Of a stretch of DNA of 64,000 bases, positions 41,891-50,005 are shown piece after piece. The notes under the pieces are model-generated. The model ran no database searches. It was given only the letters and a program-made list of their open reading frames with translations, and had not been told where the DNA came from. A program made the translations under genes and the position numbers. Origin of the DNA: Agromyces allii (GTDB lineage: Bacteria; Actinomycetota; Actinomycetes; Actinomycetales; Microbacteriaceae); contig NZ_WBIN01000011.1 of assembly GCF_009749385.1 (NCBI RefSeq), forward strand, positions 1 through 64,000, written 5' to 3'. Each line of letters opens with the position of its first letter. Positions within the stretch are counted from its first letter, which is position 1.

Positions 41891-42868
41891 TCAGGCGGCG
41901 GCGAAGCCCTCGCGGTAGAGCCGCAGCCAGTTGCCCGAGAAGACCGCCTCGGTCTCGGCGGCGCCGAGCAGGCCCGACTCGACGAGGTACGACGCGAGTT
42001 CGCCGATCTTGGTGGGCGAGTCCATCCACTCCTCCGGCGGCGGCGGTGCGTCGGCGAGCACGGCGCCCTGCTGCTCCGAGCGGGTCCACCGCCCCTTGCG
42101 CATCCACTGCACGTCGTCGTCGGGGGCGCCGGGCGACATGTCCGAGCCGAAGGCGACGTGCTCGACGCCGAGCTTCTCGACATGACGCACGACGAGTTCG
42201 GCGGCCCCCCGCACATCGCGGGCGTAGGCGCCCGCGATGTTGTTGTACGTGCACACGCCGAGCACGCCGCCGTGCGCGACGAGCGCGTCGAGCACGCGAT
42301 CGCCCTTGTTGCGGGGGTGTGCGTAGAGCGATGCCGCGTTCGCGTGGTTGATCGCGACCGGCCGGGTCGAATGCTCGATCGCATCCACGCCCGTGGTGTC
42401 GCCCACGTGCGACAGGTCGACGACCATGCCGAGTCGGTTCATCTCGGTCACGATCTCCCGCCCGAAGCGGGACAAGCCGCTGTCGACGGGCTCGTAGCAG
42501 GAGCCGCCGATGGCGTTCTGGGTGTTGTACGTGAGCTGCACGATGCGCACGCCCATGTTCCAGAAGTGCTCGACGAAGCCGAGCCGGTCGTCGAAGAGCG
42601 ACGAGTTCTGCGTGCCGAGCACGACGCCGACCCGGTTCGAGGCGTGCGCGGCCTCGATGTCGTCGGCCGTGCGCACGAGCACGGCCACGTCGTCGTTGTC
42701 GCGCACCAGGTCGTTCCACGTCGCGAGCGCGTCCATGGTCTCGAGCGAGCTCTCCCAGAAGGAGGCGGTGATCGTCACGGCGCCGACGCCCGCATCACGC
42801 AGGTCAGCCAGGGATTCGCGGTCGTACCGCCCGCACTGCAGTCCGTCGATGAGCATCGGCCGGCTCAT
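41891..42868 (-). CDS. Peptidase M19 (membrane dipeptidase)-like protein with altered metal site
   Basis: A 325-residue amidohydrolase-fold protein of the M19/COG2355 group. Retained: VVDLSHV and PVAINHANAASL (the two later metal His) and SDMSPG near the C-terminus. Changed: the N-terminal HxD ligands read DGLQCGRYDRE, and the bridging Glu position reads VLGTQNSS with Gln. These substitutions define a subgroup in which a canonical di-zinc centre is unlikely. No signal peptide, so cytoplasmic. It is last in the iclR operon, coupled to the preceding gene by ATGA, and probably acts on a compound imported by the divergent peptide transporter. Classical dipeptidase activity is doubtful. Confidence 0.75.
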   Translation of the reverse strand: MSRPMLIDGLQCGRYDRESLADLRDAGVGAVTITASFWESSLETMDALATWNDLVRDNDDVAVLVRTADDIEAAHASNRVGVVLGTQNSSLFDDRLGFVEHFWNMGVRIVQLTYNTQNAIGGSCYEPVDSGLSRFGREIVTEMNRLGMVVDLSHVGDTTGVDAIEHSTRPVAINHANAASLYAHPRNKGDRVLDALVAHGGVLGVCTYNNIAGAYARDVRGAAELVVRHVEKLGVEHVAFGSDMSPGAPDDDVQWMRKGRWTRSEQQGAVLADAPPPPEEWMDSPTKIGELASYLVESGLLGAAETEAVFSGNWLRLYREGFAAA

Positions 42869-43557
42869 CGCGCCGGTTCCGTCGCGAACGAGCGGATGTA
42901 CTCGTAGGACTCCTCGTCGACCTCGCCGAGGAGGTTGCCGTCGCCGTCGTAGAGCTGCGATCCGGCGTGTCGTCGCGAGAGCTCGGAGTCGGGCGTGAGC
43001 GCCTGGTCGGAGGCGTGGAAGAGCCGCCAGAACTGCGCCCGGTCGGCATCGAACCCCTCGAGCAGCGCGCGACGCATCTGCGGCCCTTCGGCGTCGATCG
43101 GATGCCTCGGGGCCGGCGTCGGGATCGAGGTCGCCCGCAGCACGACACGGCGCGCGTCGTCGGCGTCGGGCACGACCTCGAGGTCGACGCCGCGCACGGC
43201 GGCGTACCCGCGGAGCGCGACGAACACGTCGGAGCCGTCGACCTCGACGAGCGTCATCTCGGCAGGCGCGTCGATGGCCGCGACCTCGAGCAGGTCGACG
43301 ACCGTCGGTGCGACGAAGTAGCCGGCCTGTCCGCCCGCCGACCAGCCCTCGGGCGTCTCGACGAGCAGGCCGTCGAACCCGGCGACACGGTCGCGCGTGC
43401 GCTCGAGTTCGTCGAAGGCGGCGAATCCGGATGCCTCGGCGAACAGCAGCACGTCGCGCACCGGGTTCACCATGTGCCGTCGGGCGCCGAGGGCGTGCAG
43501 CAGGCGGTTCACGATGTGGCGGAACTCCCGCACCGAGTAGTTGATCTGGTCGGTCAT
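42865..43557 (-). CDS. Unknown protein of the M19/Dpp locus (230 aa)
   Basis: A 230-residue soluble protein. Residues 1-50 are helical (NYSVREFRHIVNRLLHALGA, VRDVLLFAEASGFAAF), with a pattern faintly like the N-terminus of Ldh_2/DUF3726 proteins. A beta-rich middle (70-140) follows, and the C-terminus carries AEGPQMRRALLEGFDADRAQFW (core MRRALLEGFDADRAQFW). I cannot assign a family. It is translationally coupled on both sides by 4-nt overlaps, so it probably forms a complex or works stoichiometrically with the 571-residue protein upstream and the M19-like protein downstream. Confidence 0.7.
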   Translation of the reverse strand: MTDQINYSVREFRHIVNRLLHALGARRHMVNPVRDVLLFAEASGFAAFDELERTRDRVAGFDGLLVETPEGWSAGGQAGYFVAPTVVDLLEVAAIDAPAEMTLVEVDGSDVFVALRGYAAVRGVDLEVVPDADDARRVVLRATSIPTPAPRHPIDAEGPQMRRALLEGFDADRAQFWRLFHASDQALTPDSELSRRHAGSQLYDGDGNLLGEVDEESYEYIRSFATEPAR

Positions 43558-45269
43558 CGCTGCGCCTCCTGCGCCTGTGCGCCCGGGATGGCCGGGTACG
43601 GGTCGATCCGTGCCGTGCCGTCGGCGATGTCCGCCGCGGTCGGGGCTCCGATGTAGATGAGGCCGAGGACGTTGCGGAGGTCCTCGGTGTCGACGGTGCG
43701 GTGCAGCCCGTGGATCGCGGCGTTCATGAAGCGCACGATCGAGACCGGCACGAACTCGCGATCGAGCATGTTCATGTGCGGCGAGTGATAGGCGAGCCCG
43801 GCGAGCGACTGCACGCGTTCGATCACGCCGCGCAGGTCGGGCCGGGCGGCGAGCACGCGACCCACGCGCTCGTCGGCGGCGAAGGCGTCGAGCGTCGCGA
43901 CGAGCGACTGGATGTCTCCCGGCAGGTCGAGCGCCCAGTTGCGGCCCCCGGCGACCTCGCCCGCCGGACCACGGCGGGGCTCCTCGGCGTCGGCGGACTT
44001 GTACCAGACGTAGTCGCGCGCGCCCGCGGCATCCATGTCGATCGCGAGCGCCCAGGCATACTCGCGCTCGATGAGGTCGCGGAGCTCGTCGACCCGCATC
44101 GTCGCCTGCGATCGCATGAGTTCGCTGCGGATGCCTCCGGCGAGCGCCTGCTCGATGGAGACGGCCGGCAGCAGTTCGAGGAGGTTCGCGGCGACGACCT
44201 CCCACGCCTCGTCGTCGATGCGGCCGACGAGTTCGCCGAGCAGCCGCTCACCGGTCGTCGGACCTTCGGCGATCAGGTCGCGGAACACCGCGGCGGCCAC
44301 GGCGAGGTCGGCGCCGACCAGGTGCGGCTCCTGGAAGTGCTGGTAGAGGTACGGGTCGGCGGCGTAGTAGGCCGATGCCTGGTCGAGCAGCTCCGCGATC
44401 CGTGCTGCGCCGTCGGACCCTGGTGCGAGGGTCAGCTTCGAGGCCTCGACGATGAGGATCTGGCGGGCCCGCATCCACTGCCCGACGAGCATCGGATGGG
44501 TGTTCACGAAGAACAGCAGGCCGAGCGCGGAGCCGTTGCCGATGCCGATCATGCGGCGCAACTCGGGCGAGAGCTCGACGGCTGAGTCGCTGCGGTGGGC
44601 GGCGAGGGTGTTCACGAGGTCGGCCGCGTACTCGCGCATGAGGTACGCGGTGAAGAGCTGGGCGTGCAGCGGGTCGCGGAGGGGGTGCTCGTCGTCGAGC
44701 GCGAGGAAGGATCGCGTGTTGAAGGTGCCGTTGCCGTCGAGGCCGGTGTTGCGCATGAGGTACCCGATCTCCCAGAGGAACCGGGTGTCGGGCTGCCGGC
44801 CGTCTGCGAGGGCGTCGACGACGTGGTCGAAGGCGCGGAAGCTCCGGTTCGACCTCGCCCAGGTCAGCGTGCCGGGCACGGCGCGGCCGACGTAGAGCTT
44901 CGGCAGCTCCTCGCGCGTGACGGCCCGGCTCTCGGGGGTGGTCTCGCCCTCGATGAGGGCGGCCATCATGTCCCAGTTCTTCTCGGTGATGCGGCCGGTG
45001 CGGCTCGACAGATCGGGCTCGAACCCGTAGACGACGAAGTCGAAGACGCGATCGCGCGCGTGCACACGGTAGAGCGCCTCGCCGCTGGAGTTCTCGTCGA
45101 TGTCGAAGGCGACGCGTTCGATGCGCCAGCCCTCGCGGACGACGCGTTCGAGGACCGCACGGGCGGCCGAGACACGGCTGGGCGCGAGGGCCTGCAGCCG
45201 TTCGGGACGCATGAGCAGTTCGGGGTCGGTGAGGCGCTGCTCGACCGAGACCTCGGTCATGGTGGTCAT
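43554..45269 (-). CDS. Unknown protein of the M19/Dpp locus (571 aa)
   Basis: A 571-residue soluble protein with no signal peptide or membrane helix. Strongly patterned blocks: RTGRITEKNWDMMAALIEG near 90, LPKLYVGRAVPGTLTWARSN near 120-140, GYLMRNTGLDGNGTFNTRSF near 170, MIGIGNGSALGLLFFVNTHP near 240, and YHSPHMNMLDREFVPVSIVR near 510. The Asn/Gly-rich blocks and conserved Arg, His and Asp suggest an enzyme. I recognise no named family. AAGGAG lies upstream of ATG 45269. It is coupled to the 230-residue gene by an ATGA overlap. This is the most intriguing unassigned gene in the window. Confidence 0.75.
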   Translation of the reverse strand: MTTMTEVSVEQRLTDPELLMRPERLQALAPSRVSAARAVLERVVREGWRIERVAFDIDENSSGEALYRVHARDRVFDFVVYGFEPDLSSRTGRITEKNWDMMAALIEGETTPESRAVTREELPKLYVGRAVPGTLTWARSNRSFRAFDHVVDALADGRQPDTRFLWEIGYLMRNTGLDGNGTFNTRSFLALDDEHPLRDPLHAQLFTAYLMREYAADLVNTLAAHRSDSAVELSPELRRMIGIGNGSALGLLFFVNTHPMLVGQWMRARQILIVEASKLTLAPGSDGAARIAELLDQASAYYAADPYLYQHFQEPHLVGADLAVAAAVFRDLIAEGPTTGERLLGELVGRIDDEAWEVVAANLLELLPAVSIEQALAGGIRSELMRSQATMRVDELRDLIEREYAWALAIDMDAAGARDYVWYKSADAEEPRRGPAGEVAGGRNWALDLPGDIQSLVATLDAFAADERVGRVLAARPDLRGVIERVQSLAGLAYHSPHMNMLDREFVPVSIVRFMNAAIHGLHRTVDTEDLRNVLGLIYIGAPTAADIADGTARIDPYPAIPGAQAQEAQR

Positions 45270-45305
45270 GTGGGTGGTGACTCCTTCGGATCAGGCGGAG
45301 GCGGA

Positions 45306-46064
45306 TCAGGCTGAGGCGAGGCCGGTGGTGGCCGAGATGAGGTCGTCGAGGTCGCGGGCGGCCGGTTCGAGCACCGACAGGGCGTCGCGCACCTTCGTGC
45401 GCCCCTGGGGCCAGTGGGCCGAGAGCGCGTAGCGCACGCCGCCGACCGCTCGTCCGACGGGCACCGCGACGACCTCGATCGGATCGAACTCGTCGTCGAG
45501 CACCGTGGCGTACCCGTGGGATCGCACCGACTCGAGTTCGGTCGGGCCGGCGAGCTCGATGCCCGTGCCGACCAGGCGCTGGTACTCGTCAGGCGTCGCG
45601 TACGCGGTCAGCACGAGGCCGAGCGCGCTGTCGATGATGGGGAACCGATGGCCGTGGCTCACGGTGACGCGAACTCCGCGGGTGGGCACACCGCGCTCGA
45701 TCACCATGATCTCGTCGCCGTCGACGGCGGCCAGCGAGATCACCTCGCCGAGCGCCTCGGCGGCGGCGGCGATGCGCTCCGCGATCCGGGCGTTGAGCCC
45801 GGCGTGCCTGAGCGCCGCCTGCCCGATGCGGATCGCCCTGAGGGTGAGCGCGTACGTGCCGTTGTCGAGGTTCTCGAGCCAGCCCGCGGCGACGAGGGTC
45901 ACGAGCTGCCGGTGCACGATCGAACGGGAGGCGCCGACCTGTCTGGCGAGCTGCGATACCCCGACTGGGCCGGAACTGTCGGCGAGCACGTCGAGCAGCT
46001 GCAACATCTTCAGGTTCGACGAGAGCGGCGCGGTGCCGGCCTTCGCCTCGGTGCTGTTGGTCAT
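45306..46064 (-). CDS. IclR-family transcriptional regulator
   Basis: A 252-residue IclR regulator. The N-terminal winged helix is at about 18-75 (VGVSQLARQVGASRSIVHRQLVTLVAAGWLE; core ARQVGASRSIVHRQL). A C-terminal effector domain follows with the usual Gly and hydrophobic patch (SALGLVLTAYATPDEY). It heads the operon encoding the two unknown proteins and the M19-like enzyme and faces the peptide ABC operon, so it likely controls both. Two similar paired GTGAC sites lie in the 344-nt divergent region. Ligand unknown. Confidence 0.87.
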   Translation of the reverse strand: MTNSTEAKAGTAPLSSNLKMLQLLDVLADSSGPVGVSQLARQVGASRSIVHRQLVTLVAAGWLENLDNGTYALTLRAIRIGQAALRHAGLNARIAERIAAAAEALGEVISLAAVDGDEIMVIERGVPTRGVRVTVSHGHRFPIIDSALGLVLTAYATPDEYQRLVGTGIELAGPTELESVRSHGYATVLDDEFDPIEVVAVPVGRAVGGVRYALSAHWPQGRTKVRDALSVLEPAARDLDDLISATTGLASA

Positions 46065-46084
46065 CTTGCTCCGTCATTCATTTC

Positions 46085-46109
46085 GTGACAAGTAATCGTC
46101 ATAGGTGAC
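46085..46109. promoter_or_regulatory. Candidate IclR site A
   Basis: GTGACA (46085-46090), 13 nt containing CGTCAT, GGTGAC (46104-46109). It ends 21 nt before the iclR ATG on the other strand, suiting autoregulation. Confidence 0.5.
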
Positions 46110-46243
46110 GCGAGCAATGTATCCGCCGCCGAGACGAGTGTCAATCACCGGCTCGTGTGGGGCGAGTCTCCGGGACTTGCGCGGATTCCGGGCGGAATGT
46201 TGCAAGTCGGTTTCGCACTGTTCCCAATCGGCGGGGTCGTGTG

Positions 46244-46249
46244 TAATAT
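46244..46249 (+). promoter_or_regulatory. -10 element of the dpp-like operon
   Basis: TAATAT, the best -10 in the region, 17 nt after a weak -35 TTCCCA (46221-46226). Predicted start near 46256, upstream of site B. Confidence 0.45.
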
Positions 46250-46270
46250 CGCCAGCACCCTGCTCGAAAA

Positions 46271-46296
46271 GTGACATCCGTCATCTATACGGTGAC
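46271..46296. promoter_or_regulatory. Candidate IclR site B
   Basis: GTGACA (46271-46276), 14 nt containing CGTCAT, GGTGAC (46291-46296): same three blocks in the same order as site A. It lies just after the predicted start of the transporter operon, so it could act as a roadblock. Confidence 0.5.
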
Positions 46297-46408
46297 AATC
46301 CCCTCCGAAGCGTTGAGATCCGACGCCTCGAACCACGAACGCAGCGACGACGACGTCGCCCAGAATCGGCGAGGCCCCAGGCCGCGCCATCCTGTCGAAG
46401 GGACCGGA

Positions 46409-48007
46409 ATGAACACCAAGCACCCCCGGAGGGCTGTGGCCGCGCTCGCAGTCGCGGCCTCCGGACTCCTGCTCGTCACGGCCTGCTCGTCCGGCGACGC
46501 CGCTCCCGCGGCTTCGTCGAACCCCGAAGTGCTCGTGATCGACCAGTCGTTCACCGCGCAGTCGATCGACCCCGCGACCATCTTCCAGGTGACCGACGCG
46601 ATCGTCGCGACCGGCATCTACCAGACGCTCGTCTCTTACCAGGGCGACGACCCCACCCCCCAGCCGCTGCTCGCCTCGGCGTACGACGTGAGCGAGGACG
46701 GCAGGTCAGTCACGTTCACGCTCGACGAATCCGCGACGTTCGCCAACGGCAAGCCGGTGACCGGCGACGACGTCGTCTTCTCGCTCGAGCGCCTCCGCAA
46801 CCTCAAGTCGAGCCCGTCGTACCTCATGGACGGGCTGACCGTCACCGCGCCCGACGAGCACACGGTGGTCGTGGCATCCGAGAATCCCGCCTCGTACATC
46901 CCGAGCCTGCTCACCTCGACCGCGACCTCGATCGTCGAAGCCGATGCGGTCCGCGCGGCGGGCGGCAGCGACGCAGACGACGCAGCCGAGACCGACGGCG
47001 CCGCGGCACTGTTCACGTCGGCCGAGAACGGCGTCGGCAGCGGTCCGTACCAACTCGAGTCGTACGACACCAACTCGCAGATCACCCTCGTGAGCAACCC
47101 GGAGTGGTGGGGCGGCGACGCCGCCTACGAGCGCATCGTGATCCGCAACGTGAAGAACCCGCAGCAGCAGAAGTCGAACGTCGAGTCGGGTGAGAGCCAG
47201 ATCGCGCTCGACATCCCCGGTCGCGTCGCCGAGGGCATCTCGACCGAGGCGCTCGACGTGAACGCATATCCCTCGCCCGAGGTGCTCTACCTCGCGATGA
47301 CCATGGACGCCTCGTCTCCGACGTCGGATCCCGCCGTGCGGGACGCCATCCGGCTCGGCCTCGACTACGACGCCCTCGTGCAGCTCGCCGGCCCCGGAAC
47401 GCTGCGGGCCGCCGGCATCATCCCGTCGAACCTGATCGGGTCGATCCCCGCAGACGACGCGATCCAGACCGACGTCGAGGCCGCGAAGCAGATGATCGAG
47501 GACGCCGGCGCCACCGGCTCGAAGATCACCTTCGACTACGCGAACGACTACACGAGGCTCGCGGGCATCGACTACAACATCATCGCGCAGGCCGTGCAGA
47601 CCCAGCTCGCCGCCATCGGCCTCACCGTCGAACTGAACCCCACGCCGACCTCGACCTCGCTCCAGCGCTACATCGACGGCGAGACCCAGCTCGCGCTGTG
47701 GTCGTGGCCGCCGGACTACGGCGACCCCGACAACCTGCTCGTCTTCGGCCCCGGCGCCCTGATCGGCGAACGCGTGCAGTGGACCGCCGACGACGCCCCC
47801 GATGTGGTCGCCCTCGGCGACACCGCCCGCACGGCGCTCGGCGACGACCGCGAACCCGCCTACCTGGCGTGGAACGAGGCGCTCGTCGAACAGGCACCGT
47901 ACGCGTACCTGCTCGAACCCACCTTCACCCTCGTCTCGTCGAGCGCCGTCGGCGCGAAGCTCGACCCCATGGCGAACCTCAACCTGTCGCAGATCGCGGC
48001 GAACTAG
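46409..48007 (+). CDS. Peptide/Opp-type ABC transporter substrate-binding lipoprotein (family 5)
   Basis: A 532-residue SBP_bac_5 protein. Signal peptide with lipobox LVTAC, Cys26. The family pattern includes LDESATFANGKPVTGDDVVFSLER (core FANGKPVTGDDVVFSLER) and GSGPYQLESYD. The C-terminal lobe has LWSWPPDYGDPDNLL. It would capture di-/oligopeptides or related amides outside the membrane. AAGGGA precedes ATG 46409. First gene of the transporter operon, followed 5 nt after its stop by the first permease. Sequence alone does not reveal the ligand. Confidence 0.9.
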   Translation: MNTKHPRRAVAALAVAASGLLLVTACSSGDAAPAASSNPEVLVIDQSFTAQSIDPATIFQVTDAIVATGIYQTLVSYQGDDPTPQPLLASAYDVSEDGRSVTFTLDESATFANGKPVTGDDVVFSLERLRNLKSSPSYLMDGLTVTAPDEHTVVVASENPASYIPSLLTSTATSIVEADAVRAAGGSDADDAAETDGAAALFTSAENGVGSGPYQLESYDTNSQITLVSNPEWWGGDAAYERIVIRNVKNPQQQKSNVESGESQIALDIPGRVAEGISTEALDVNAYPSPEVLYLAMTMDASSPTSDPAVRDAIRLGLDYDALVQLAGPGTLRAAGIIPSNLIGSIPADDAIQTDVEAAKQMIEDAGATGSKITFDYANDYTRLAGIDYNIIAQAVQTQLAAIGLTVELNPTPTSTSLQRYIDGETQLALWSWPPDYGDPDNLLVFGPGALIGERVQWTADDAPDVVALGDTARTALGDDREPAYLAWNEALVEQAPYAYLLEPTFTLVSSSAVGAKLDPMANLNLSQIAAN

Positions 48008-48011
48008 GCAG

Positions 48012-49109
48012 ATGATGTCAGCTCCCTCCGTCGACTCGGTCGGGGTGTCCGCGGACACCCCGACCGGGCCCCCGGCCGGCAATGGCGGCTCGGGCTATGC
48101 GCGGTTCGTCCTGCGCCGGCTCGTGGCATCCGTCATCACCCTGTTCGGGATCACGATCGTCTCGTTCGGCATCAGCGTGCTGGTGCCGGTCCGAGCCGAA
48201 ACGGTCAATCTGAGCCAGCAGGCGCTCGCGAACCCGGAGGTGGTCGCCGCCTTCCGAGCGAAGTTCGGGCTCGATCTGCCCATCTGGGAGCAGTACCTGC
48301 GCTATCTCGGCGGGCTCCTGCACGGCGACCTCGGCCTCTCGCAGCAGACCGGCAACCCGGTCTCGACCGACCTCGCGAACTACGCGCCCGCAACCCTCGA
48401 ACTCGTCGTCTACGCGACGCTGATGTCGCTCGTGGCCGGTGTGGTCTTCGGCATCATCGCCGCCGCGATGCGCAACCGCTGGCCCGATCACCTCGCCCGC
48501 ATCGTCTCGCTCGTCGGCGTGAGCCTGCCGACGTACTGGCTCGCGCTGGTCGGATCCACCCTGTTCTTCCGCCAGCTCGGCTGGCTGCCCGGCAGCGGTC
48601 GGCTCGATGCCACCATGATGCCCCCGCCCCGCGTGACCGGGTTCTACACGGTCGACTCGCTGCTCGCCGGCCAGTTCGACGTCTTCCAGTCGGCCGTCGC
48701 CCACCTCGTGCTCCCCGCCTCGATCCTCGCGATCTCGACGCTCGGCATGATCCTGCGCTTCACGCGGAGCTCAGTGCTCGACGGCCTCGGCACCGACGCC
48801 GTGAAGGCGGCGAAGGTCAAGGGACTTCCCACGCACCGGGTGCTCATGCGCTACGGCGTCCGCATGGCCTCGAGCCCGATCATCACCGTCGCGGCCCTGT
48901 CGTTCGGCTTCCTGCTGGCCGCGACCGTCTACGTGGAGCAGATCTTCTCGTGGGGCGGCATGGGCCAGTACGCCTACCGAGCCTCGACGAACCTCGATCT
49001 CTCGGCGATCACCGGCATCTCGGTCGTCGTCGCGGTGATCTTCCTCCTCGTCAACTTCCTCGCCGACCTGCTCGCGTCGGCGTTCGACCCGAGGATCCGA
49101 CTGCAATGA
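48012..49109 (+). CDS. Peptide ABC transporter permease, DppB-type
   Basis: A 365-residue permease with six helices and the BPD_transp_1 EAA region KAAKVKGLPTHRVLMRYGVR. The N-terminal ~30 residues before the first helix are a Ser/Gly/Pro/Asp-rich extension encoded by a perfect 30-bp palindrome (48037-48066). ATG 48012 or ATG 48015 starts the gene. It pairs with the DppC-type permease whose start overlaps its stop by 4 nt. The hairpin may lower permease expression relative to the binding protein. Confidence 0.88.
   Translation: MMSAPSVDSVGVSADTPTGPPAGNGGSGYARFVLRRLVASVITLFGITIVSFGISVLVPVRAETVNLSQQALANPEVVAAFRAKFGLDLPIWEQYLRYLGGLLHGDLGLSQQTGNPVSTDLANYAPATLELVVYATLMSLVAGVVFGIIAAAMRNRWPDHLARIVSLVGVSLPTYWLALVGSTLFFRQLGWLPGSGRLDATMMPPPRVTGFYTVDSLLAGQFDVFQSAVAHLVLPASILAISTLGMILRFTRSSVLDGLGTDAVKAAKVKGLPTHRVLMRYGVRMASSPIITVAALSFGFLLAATVYVEQIFSWGGMGQYAYRASTNLDLSAITGISVVVAVIFLLVNFLADLLASAFDPRIRLQ
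48037..48066. repeat. 30-bp perfect palindrome at the start of dppB-like gene
   Basis: Two 15-nt arms, CGGTCGGGGTGTCCG and its exact complement, with no loop. It lies 30 nt after the binding-protein stop, within codons 9-18 of the permease. Position fits an mRNA-stabilising or attenuating stem that favours excess binding protein. Confidence 0.75.
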
Positions 49110-50005
49110 CCAAGACCGATGTCGTCGCCGCCGTGCGGCAGGCGACCACCTCCGAACTCCACCGCCGTTCCCGACGCGTGCCGGCCTGGATGCGCCGGCC
49201 CGGCACGATCTTCGCCTTCGTCGTGCTCTTCATGTGGCTCGTCGTCATCGCGCTCCCGTTCCTGCGGCCGTACGACCCGCTGGCGACGGTCGGGCCCGCG
49301 CTCGATCCGCCGTCGCCCGATTTCCTGCTCGGCACCGACGCCCTGGGCCGCGACAACCTCAGCCGCACGCTCTCGGGCGCGACCGTGTCGATCCCGAACG
49401 GCATCGCCATCGTGCTCGCCGCCGCCGCGATCGGCACCACGATCGGCCTCGTCGCCGGATTCTTCGGCGGATGGGTCGACGAGGTGCTCATGCGCGTCGC
49501 CGACCTCGTGTTCGCGTTCCCCAGCATCATCCTCGCCATGGCGATCGCCGCAGCCCTCGGGCCGAGCGTGCAGAACGCGGTGATCGCCGCGGCCATCAGC
49601 TGGTGGCCCGCCTATGCGCGAGCCGTGCGCTCGATCGTCCTGGCCATGCGCGAGTCCGAGTTCGTGCTGTCGAACCGCCTGTCGGGTGTCGGCACGTTCC
49701 GTTCGATCGTCGTCGACATGCTGCCCGCCGTGCTCGGTTCGGTGCTCGTGCTCGCGATGCTCGACGTCGGCGCGGCGATCCTCTTCCTCGCCGGCCTGTC
49801 GTTCCTCGGGCTCGGATCGGTGCCGCCGACGCCCGAGTGGGGATCGATGATCTCCGGCGCCGTGCAGTACTTCGACGAATGGTGGCTCGCGGTCGCACCC
49901 GGCCTCGCGATCGTGTCGGTCGTGCTCGCCTTCAACCTCATCGGCGACGCGCTGCGCGACCAGCTCGAGCCGCGACTGCAGGAGATGACGGGAGAACAGC
50001 TGTGA
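49106..50005 (+). CDS. Peptide ABC transporter permease, DppC-type
   Basis: A 299-residue permease. The N-terminal OppC domain has LLGTDALGRDNLSRTLSGA (GTDALGRDNLSR), a hallmark of DppC/OppC, then six helices with EAA-like RESEFVLSNRLSGVGTFRSIV (SNRLSGVGTFRSI) and SFLGLGSVPPTPEWGSMI near the C-terminus. Start ATG 49106 overlaps the dppB-like stop, and its own stop overlaps the next GTG. Inner membrane. Confidence 0.9.
   Translation: MTKTDVVAAVRQATTSELHRRSRRVPAWMRRPGTIFAFVVLFMWLVVIALPFLRPYDPLATVGPALDPPSPDFLLGTDALGRDNLSRTLSGATVSIPNGIAIVLAAAAIGTTIGLVAGFFGGWVDEVLMRVADLVFAFPSIILAMAIAAALGPSVQNAVIAAAISWWPAYARAVRSIVLAMRESEFVLSNRLSGVGTFRSIVVDMLPAVLGSVLVLAMLDVGAAILFLAGLSFLGLGSVPPTPEWGSMISGAVQYFDEWWLAVAPGLAIVSVVLAFNLIGDALRDQLEPRLQEMTGEQL

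Larger units (their letters stand above)
46065..46408. promoter_or_regulatory. Divergent regulatory region of the iclR and dpp-like operons
   Basis: This 344-nt stretch has no gene. It holds site A close to iclR, site B inside the long leader of the transporter operon, and a TAATAT hexamer (46244-46249) for plus-strand transcription. The A+T content is locally higher around 46225-46250 and 46265-46295. The predicted plus-strand leader is about 150 nt, long enough for additional control. Confidence 0.55.

Noticed and set aside
39448-42351. A 967-residue plus-strand frame opposite the P-type ATPase
   Set aside because: Composition is Arg/Glu/His-rich antisense sequence typical of high-GC genomes; the minus strand has all ATPase motifs.
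46271-46296. Site B as an ECF41 promoter because of GTGACA
   Set aside because: The orientation and spacing do not fit NGTCACA-N16-NGTC, and it matches site A near iclR instead.
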